From Elusimicrobiota bacterium (GTDB lineage Bacteria; Elusimicrobiota; Elusimicrobia; UBA1565; UBA9628): a stretch of DNA of 10,197 nucleotides. The notes below the pieces were generated by a model that was not told the DNA's origin, ran no database searches, and saw only the letters and a program-made list of their open reading frames with translations. Positions 5,629 to 10,197 of the stretch are shown piece after piece (positions within the stretch are counted from its first letter, which is position 1; every line of letters begins with the position of its first letter). The stretch is taken from NCBI GenBank assembly GCA_028865585.1, contig JAGWJU010000029.1, forward strand, positions 1 through 10,197, written 5' to 3'. The position numbers were made by a program, and so were the translations under genes.

Positions 5629-6507
5629 ATGAAAGGAATTCTCCTGGCCGGCGGCAGCGGCACGCGGCTCTACCCGTTGACCACTGCCGTCTCCTAGCAG
5701 CTCCTGCCGGTCTACAACAAGCCCACCATCTATTATCCCCTGTCGATTTTGCTCATGGCGGGCCTGCGCGACATCCTCATCATCAGCACGCCGCAGGATT
5801 TGCCGCTTATCCAGAAGCTCTTGGGCGACGGCTCGCGGTTCGGCGTCTCGCTGTCTTATAAGGAACAACCCAACCCGGGAGGCATCGCGCAGGCTTTTGT
5901 CATTGGAGCGGACTTCATCGGCCAAGACCCCGTCTGCCTCATCTTAGGAGACAACATTTTTTACGGGCACGACCTGGCCCCCGCCCTGGAAAAAGCCGGC
6001 GCGCTCAAGAAAGGCGCGAAACTGTTCGCGTACCACGTGACCGATCCGGAGCGCTACGGCGTGGTGGAATTCGGGCCGAGCGGACGCGCCGTCAGCCTTG
6101 AGGAAAAACCCAAGCGCCCCAAATCGAATTGGGCGGTCACGGGGCTTTATTTCTACGACGCCGACGTCGCCGGCATCGCGCGCGGCTTAAAACCCTCGGC
6201 CCGCGGAGAGCTGGAGATTACGGACGTGAACCTGGCCTATCTGCGCCGCGGCGACTTGGACGTGCACCTTTTGGGCCGCGGGGTCGCCTGGCTCGACACC
6301 GGCACCTACGACTCGCTTCTGGCCTCCGCGCAATTCGTCCAGACGCTGGAAAAGCGCCAGGGCCTGCAGGTCGCCTGCATCGAGGAAATCGCCTTCCGCA
6401 AGGGCTTTATCGACTCCGCGCGGCTCTCGCGCTTGGCGGACAGCTACGGCAAGAGCGATTACGGCGATTATCTGAGGCAAGTCCTCAACGAGCCGCGAAA
6501 AGCCTGA
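5629..6507 (+). pseudogene. rmlA: Glucose-1-phosphate thymidylyltransferase with in-frame amber codon at the catalytic Lys
   Basis: RmlA joins glucose-1-phosphate and dTTP to make dTDP-glucose, the substrate of the neighbouring RmlB. From ATG 5629 the frame reads the nucleotide-binding signature G-I-L-L-A-G-G-S-G-T-R-L-Y-P-L-T and then meets TAG at 5695-5697 (codon 23). Q-L-L-P-V-Y-N-K-P-T-I-Y-Y-P-L-S follows with no frame change. The family has Lys at this codon (S-K-Q-L-L-P-V-Y), so one A-to-T change AAG to TAG explains it. The remaining 269 codons are intact and highly typical: ISTPQDLP, EQPNPGGIAQAF, LGDNIFYGHD, DPERYGVVEF, SLEEKPKRPKSNWAVTGLYFYD, RGELEITDVN and WLDTGTYDSL. Total length (292 codons plus stop) is normal. 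Reinitiation downstream, for example at TTG 5749 or ATG 5755, would lose the signature and the catalytic Lys. The gene could be a fresh pseudogene, a sequencing or assembly error, or an amber-suppressed gene. Confidence 0.9.
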
Positions 6508-6543
6508 GGTTTTGCCGGAATCGCGGCGCGCGAAGTCAGCGCG

Positions 6544-8742
6544 CTATCGCCCGGGCGCGATATCCGTCGCGCGCTGCGGGTACCACTCGGATTCCCAGTA
6601 ATTCTCCCGCAGGGCCTGGGCCACGGCCTCGGGCGAGTGGCCCAGACGCAGAGACACGCTCACCCGCGCGACCTTGGCCCCGCCCGGCCGCCACATGAAG
6701 CCCGCCCGGCCGATGAAATCGTGCCAAAGCTTGACCACCTGGAGTTCTTTATCAAACAGCGAAAAGCGCCCGGCGCGGGAGATGCCGCCCGGGCTGCTTA
6801 GGCCCGCATAGAGCGCGCCCACGAAATGCCACCGGCCGCCGGGCGAAATCCAGCCGAAGCGCGCGTCCGTGTAGTATTCGTCGGCTTGCTGCAAATTGTA
6901 GCCTGCGCCGCCGGCCACGAACGCGCCCCGCGGGTCCCCCCACTGCGCATCCGCGACGAAAGACTGGTTGCCCGCGCCCGCCACGTATTGATCGCGCAGA
7001 TCGACGCTCTCGAACAAGCCTGGAGAGTACGAGATGTCGCCCGTAATGGGCAGAACCCTCTGATGAAAAACCAGATTGTAGCCGCTCAACTGCTGCAGGT
7101 TATAGCCCGAGCCAAGGCTGGCCCAAACCTTTGGCGCCGGCCGGAAAGCGTCCTGCAGGGTAACAAGATTTTGCTCCAAGCCGTAGTCCGGCGCGGACTC
7201 GTCTACGGCGAACGATCCGGGCCTGGACCGAAACGTCATTGCGTGGATGGCGTCCCAGTAGCCGAACCGCGACTCCCAGCGCAGATCATTGGATACCGAG
7301 TAGCGATTGATGAGGGCGTCGGCGTAGAGGGGGCTGTTGGCCAAGGGGCTGCTGACGTAAACCTGCGTGGCGGGAGAGGTGAAGTTGTAGAGAGAATTGT
7401 TGAAGGGAACGAAGTACTTGTTGTAGTAGGCCGCGTTGTAGGACACCTGGGGGCGCAGGCTCAAGCCTCTGGCCAGATGAATGGCCTGCGTGCCCTGCCA
7501 GCCGACGCCGCCCGAGTGCTGGATGAAGCCCTGGCCTTGGGCGTAGGTGTTGTCCTGAAAACCGGAAAGCGTGTTGAGCCAAGGAAGCTTCCAGAGCGTG
7601 AAGGATCTGCTTTGGACGTCCACCCGCGGCGCGCTTTCGGAGACCTTTTGGAATCCGGTCCCTGCGGCGTTAGCCAAGTCCACGCGCGAGTAGCTTAGAT
7701 GGGCCGTAAACGCGCCGGCCGCGTAAGTCATGGCGGCGCTGTTGTTGATTTCGCTGGTGAATGGATAGAGGCTCGCGCGGGCGTAGTCGTTGTTGAAGAG
7801 CGGATCGGACATGGCCTGGAGGCGGCCGTGAAAGCTCAGGCGTTTGGTCAGCGCTTGGTAGCGCTCGCCAAGAACCTCCCAGCGCTCTTGTCCGCCTAAC
7901 GGGCGCAGATCGGGACTGCTTCTTTCGTTGATTTGGTAGCCGTAAACCGTTCCCCGCGAGTTCCGGCTTTCGTGGTGGTCGATTTCGCCGCCCGCGCCCG
8001 CGCCTTGCTGGCCGTAATAATCCGCATAGGCCTTGGTGTAGAAGGAGCGGTTCCAGCGGCTGGTAATCGTGTTATCAAGGAAATAGCCGTTGCGCTTGTC
8101 GTAGCCGGGCCGGGCTTTCCACTCAAAGAGCGAGAGTTCGGGGCCGGACTTAATCGATTTGTAAAAAAAAGGCGTGTAGAACAGGGGAACCGGGTGATAG
8201 CGGCCTAAATAGAACACGGCGTTGCGCGCAAGCAGGTAGTGGCCCGGAACGACGGTCAGATGGCTCGTGTAGAAGTAGTAGTGGGGGTGCGGATAGATGT
8301 TGCAGCTGGTCAGGTGCGCATGGTAATAATCGATGGATCGGTCGGCGCGGATGACGCCCTCGCGCGCATGAACGCGCCAATTTCCGCTTCCCGCCGCCGC
8401 CTGGTCCATGACCGCTTGGCGCGATGCAAAATTAAAGGAGCCTCCGGTCCCGGAAACCGCGCTCCAGGTGTCGGAGACGATAAAAAACCCCCGGGCCGTG
8501 CCGCGCTCGGTCTCGGGATTGATCCACAGATCATCCGCCTTCAAGGTCCAGCTCGACTGCCGCACGATCGCGCGGCCCTGTAGATGGATGAGCGCGGTCG
8601 CGCTGGAGTAGTCCATGTGGTCGGCGGAGAACGTCAGCGTGATGGTCGCGCTCGAGGCCGCGGGCGCCGGCGGCAGCGGATAATCCGTTTCCGCCGAGCG
8701 CGCGGGCGCGGCCAAAAATATCGCAAGAAGCGCCGCGATCAC
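6544..8742 (-). CDS. lptD: LptD-like outer-membrane LPS-assembly protein
   Basis: A 732-residue outer-membrane beta-barrel that in the LptD family inserts lipopolysaccharide into the outer leaflet. The start is GTG (8742-8740), overlapping the folC stop (GTGA), with GGAGG (8753-8749) 6 nt before it. Residues 2-17 (IAALLAIFLAAPARSA) form a signal peptide, although without the usual basic n-region. An OstA/LptA-like jellyroll part follows (about 35-130: F-S-A-D-H-M-D-Y, then H-L-Q-G-R-A-I-V-R-Q). Next comes the LptD linker LTSCNIYPHPHYYFY (144-158) and the hallmark ARNAVFYLGRYHPVPLFYTPFFYKS (172-196, here split by family memory into A-R-N-A-V-F-Y and L-F-Y-T-P-F-F-Y). About 500 residues of Tyr/Ser/Asn-rich alternating strands complete the barrel. 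Only one Cys (147) is present, so the E. coli-type interdomain disulfides cannot form. It ends in TAG, 36 bp from the convergent rmlA stop. Confidence 0.85.
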   Translation of the reverse strand: MIAALLAIFLAAPARSAETDYPLPPAPAASSATITLTFSADHMDYSSATALIHLQGRAIVRQSSWTLKADDLWINPETERGTARGFFIVSDTWSAVSGTGGSFNFASRQAVMDQAAAGSGNWRVHAREGVIRADRSIDYYHAHLTSCNIYPHPHYYFYTSHLTVVPGHYLLARNAVFYLGRYHPVPLFYTPFFYKSIKSGPELSLFEWKARPGYDKRNGYFLDNTITSRWNRSFYTKAYADYYGQQGAGAGGEIDHHESRNSRGTVYGYQINERSSPDLRPLGGQERWEVLGERYQALTKRLSFHGRLQAMSDPLFNNDYARASLYPFTSEINNSAAMTYAAGAFTAHLSYSRVDLANAAGTGFQKVSESAPRVDVQSRSFTLWKLPWLNTLSGFQDNTYAQGQGFIQHSGGVGWQGTQAIHLARGLSLRPQVSYNAAYYNKYFVPFNNSLYNFTSPATQVYVSSPLANSPLYADALINRYSVSNDLRWESRFGYWDAIHAMTFRSRPGSFAVDESAPDYGLEQNLVTLQDAFRPAPKVWASLGSGYNLQQLSGYNLVFHQRVLPITGDISYSPGLFESVDLRDQYVAGAGNQSFVADAQWGDPRGAFVAGGAGYNLQQADEYYTDARFGWISPGGRWHFVGALYAGLSSPGGISRAGRFSLFDKELQVVKLWHDFIGRAGFMWRPGGAKVARVSVSLRLGHSPEAVAQALRENYWESEWYPQRATDIAPGR

Positions 8743-10046
8743 CGGGCCCCTCCGGAACGGTGGCCGCCCAAGGCGCGCGCCGCGCGCGCGGCCAGGTAGA
8801 ACGATCCGCAAACGACGGCCGTTTTGGGCGCTCCCTTCTCGCGCAGCCACGCGCGCACGGCCGCCGGCGCGCCGGACGCCGTACGCACGCGCGCGTCCGG
8901 AGCCGCCTCGCGAATTATCCGAGCCAACTTGGCGGCCGGCAGGGCGCGGGAACTCGGCGGCGGGCAAGCTGCGACGTCCCTTAAAAGCGGCGCCAGCTCC
9001 TCCGCGATGGCGCGCGCGTCCTTGTCGCGCATCACGCCCATGATCCAGCGGGACGGTCCGTTCGCCCAAGGCGAGGCCTTCCAAGTCGCGGCCAGCCCCC
9101 GCGCGGCCTCCGGGTTGTGCGCGCCGTCCAGGACAATCGTCCTGCGGCCTCTTTTCTTCACTTCGAAGCGCAAGGGCCAGCGCGTCCGGCGCAAACCTTC
9201 GCGCCACGCTCTTTCCGGCACCGGAAGTTCTTCTCGAACAGCGTCAATGGCCGCGCGGGCCAAGGCCGCGTTTAAGCCCTGCTTGACGCCAAGAATCCCG
9301 ACCACGACTCGCCGACCCGACCCGCTCTTGAAGTCTTGGGCATTGTCCCGCCAGCGCACGCCCGCGCTCCGCCAAGGCCGCGAAACGACGCGCAAAGGCG
9401 CGCGCACTCGCACGGCGCGGCGGCGCACGGCCCGCATCGCCCCGGGCGGCAGCCGCGGACAAACGATCGGGCGTCCGCGTTTGATGATGCCGGCCTTTTC
9501 CCGCGCGATTTGGCCCAGCGTGGAGCCCAAAAAATCCATATGATCGAAATCAATGGAAGAGATGACGCAGACCGACGGCCTGCGCACGACGTTGGTGGCG
9601 TCGAGCCGGCCGCCCAAGCCGGTCTCCAGAACCGCGGCGCGGACTCCGGCTCGGCGAAAATGCCAGAACGCCGCGCACGTGAGCAGCTCGAAGTAGGTCA
9701 GCCTCGTGCGGGCTTTTTTCTCCGCCGATAGGACGACCGCCAGCGCCACGCCGAAGCTTTTAGGCGAAATCATCCGTCCGCCGACTTGGATGCGTTCGCG
9801 GACGCTCCAGAGGTGCGGCGAGAGGTAGAGGCCCGTCTCGTAGCCGGCGCGGCGCAGGACGCTCTCAAGCATCGCGCAGACCGAGCCCTTGCCGTTTGTC
9901 CCGGCGACGTGAAGGGACGAGTAGGCCTCTTGGGGATTGCCGAGAATCCTCAGAACCCGGCGGACGCGCGCCAAGCCCAATTCAACGCGGGTTTCCCGCC
10001 GGGCCTCCAATGTTTTCAAGGCCGCGGAATAGCTCACCGGGCGCAT
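8739..10046 (-). CDS. folC: Bifunctional folylpolyglutamate/dihydrofolate synthase
   Basis: A 435-residue cytosolic Mur-ligase-fold enzyme that adds glutamate to folates (and, in many bacteria, to dihydropteroate). Seen are the P-loop HVAGTNGKGS (46-55), YLSPHL (74-79), ETGLGGRLDATN (141-152), SSIDFDHMDFLGST (163-176) and AREKAGIIK (181-189, Lys184 the likely carbamylated Lys). The C-terminal-domain motif LDGAHNPEAARGL is also present. The usual P-G-R-F-E before that motif is P-L-R-F-E here. The ATG is complementary to 10044-10046, and the N-terminus SYSAALKTLEARRE fits the family from its first residues. A TATAAT overlaps this ATG, so GTG 10037-10035 (codon 4) may be the true start. The stop overlaps the lptD start, so the two genes are probably co-translated. 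FolC and the FolD-like enzyme are the two folate enzymes in the window. Confidence 0.93.
   Translation of the reverse strand: MRPVSYSAALKTLEARRETRVELGLARVRRVLRILGNPQEAYSSLHVAGTNGKGSVCAMLESVLRRAGYETGLYLSPHLWSVRERIQVGGRMISPKSFGVALAVVLSAEKKARTRLTYFELLTCAAFWHFRRAGVRAAVLETGLGGRLDATNVVRRPSVCVISSIDFDHMDFLGSTLGQIAREKAGIIKRGRPIVCPRLPPGAMRAVRRRAVRVRAPLRVVSRPWRSAGVRWRDNAQDFKSGSGRRVVVGILGVKQGLNAALARAAIDAVREELPVPERAWREGLRRTRWPLRFEVKKRGRRTIVLDGAHNPEAARGLAATWKASPWANGPSRWIMGVMRDKDARAIAEELAPLLRDVAACPPPSSRALPAAKLARIIREAAPDARVRTASGAPAAVRAWLREKGAPKTAVVCGSFYLAARAARALGGHRSGGAR
8749..8753 (-). promoter_or_regulatory. Shine-Dalgarno deciding the GTG start of lptD
   Basis: GGAGG on the minus strand (8753-8749) lies 6 nt before GTG 8742. 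It favours this start over in-frame starts further upstream inside folC, and fits coupling to folC termination. Confidence 0.65.
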
Positions 10047-10062
10047 TATAATGCGCCCGGTG
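10035..10062. promoter_or_regulatory. 28-bp perfect palindrome over the folC start, with -10 element
   Basis: Half-site CACCGGGCGCATTA (10035-10048) is followed directly by its exact reverse complement (10049-10062). On the minus strand 10050-10045 reads TATAAT, and TTGCCG (10072-10067) stands 16 bp upstream as a -35. The AT-rich patch 10079-10096 lies just beyond, where an UP element would be. Transcription would begin near 10038, one base before GTG 10037. The palindrome may be an operator covering the -10. A GC-rich hairpin with no T-tract makes it unlikely to be a terminator. Confidence 0.6.
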
Positions 10063-10131
10063 CCGGCGGCAAGGTTCCGTTTTTAAAAATATTTTCCGCT
10101 TCCGCAGGCATTCCGAGGCTAATTCTACCTT

Positions 10132-10197
10132 TTAGGCGTTTGTCCGGGTCGCGCGCGCGCCCAAGCGCCGGAGATTGGCCTCCAGGCGCTCGTAGCC
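10132..10197 (-). CDS. murA: C-terminal end of probable UDP-N-acetylglucosamine 1-carboxyvinyltransferase (partial)
   Basis: The last 21 codons of a gene entering from the right end read G-Y-E-R-L-E-A-N-L-R-R-L-G-A-R-A-T-R-T-N-A and then TAA (10134-10132). This matches the C-terminus of MurA, where R-G-Y-E-R-(I/L)-E-x-K-L-R-x-L-G-A-x-I-x-R-V is typical. MurA catalyses the first committed step of peptidoglycan synthesis. The fragment is short, so the call rests on this tail alone. It lies upstream of folC on the same strand with an 85-bp gap that contains the predicted folC promoter. Confidence 0.6.
   Translation of the reverse strand, partial: GYERLEANLRRLGARATRTNA

Noticed and set aside
5695..5697. 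Genome-wide reassignment of TAG to an amino acid.
   Set aside because: TAG ends folD at the normal family length and ends lptD as well, so it functions as a stop elsewhere in the window.
6526..6544. GCGCGC inverted repeat (6526-6531 with 6539-6544) between the convergent rmlA and lptD stops as a terminator.
   Set aside because: The stem is only 6 bp and no T-tract follows on either strand. It is likely a by-product of GC-rich sequence.
6826..7899. Plus-strand open frames opposite lptD.
   Set aside because: They are antisense to a coherent beta-barrel sequence with signal peptide and LptD motifs. Composition explains the lack of stops.
8743..9207. An in-frame extension of the lptD reading frame far upstream, giving an 887-residue protein.
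   Set aside because: It lies wholly inside folC in another frame. The GTG at 8742 has a Shine-Dalgarno 6 nt away, overlaps the folC stop, and is followed at once by a signal peptide.

Overview
The window reads as chromosomal DNA of a GC-rich, Gram-negative (diderm) bacterium. It encodes an LptD-type outer-membrane assembly protein and genes for dTDP-sugar, folate and peptidoglycan metabolism, and I see no phage, IS, tRNA, rRNA or CRISPR sequence. The phylum cannot be fixed from the sequence alone; an uncultured lineage such as Elusimicrobiota is only a guess.

Left end (1-1650). The first 267 residues of an MgtA-type Mg2+-transporting P-type ATPase leave the window on the minus strand. Divergent from it, behind a good sigma70-like promoter, is a small excisionase/MerR-like helix-turn-helix protein. 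A stand-alone small gene follows with its own promoter, two leader stem-loops, a Shine-Dalgarno and a strong terminator. It encodes a basic 73-residue protein made of two copies of a G-Y-L-Y-Y-x-D-K-x-G-D-V-S-R-A-K-M unit.

Middle (1652-6507). Right after the terminator lies what looks like the decayed C-terminal half of a ketopantoate reductase (panE/apbA-like). Its stop overlaps the GTG start of folD. This FolD keeps its NAD(P) half but has changed three of the four classical active-site residues. Convergent with it is a minus-strand operon read as UDP-sugar 4-epimerase, then rmlB, then tdk, each junction a 4-nt start/stop overlap. Divergent from the epimerase is rmlA, complete and well conserved except for one in-frame amber codon exactly where the catalytic Lys of the S-K-Q-L-L-P-V-Y motif should be. 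RmlA and RmlB make dTDP-4-keto-6-deoxyglucose from glucose-1-phosphate and dTTP. Tdk makes dTMP, a dTTP precursor, so the cluster is a coherent envelope-sugar module with a broken, recoded or mis-sequenced first step.

Right end (6544-10197). On the minus strand lie the last codons of a probable murA, then folC, then lptD, whose GTG start overlaps the folC stop. A 28-bp perfect palindrome covers the folC start and contains a TATAAT -10. With a TTGCCG -35 and an AT-rich upstream patch it predicts an almost leaderless folC mRNA beginning at codon 4.

The observations most worth checking are the amber codon in rmlA, the altered FolD active site, the duplicated 73-residue protein, and the folC promoter palindrome.
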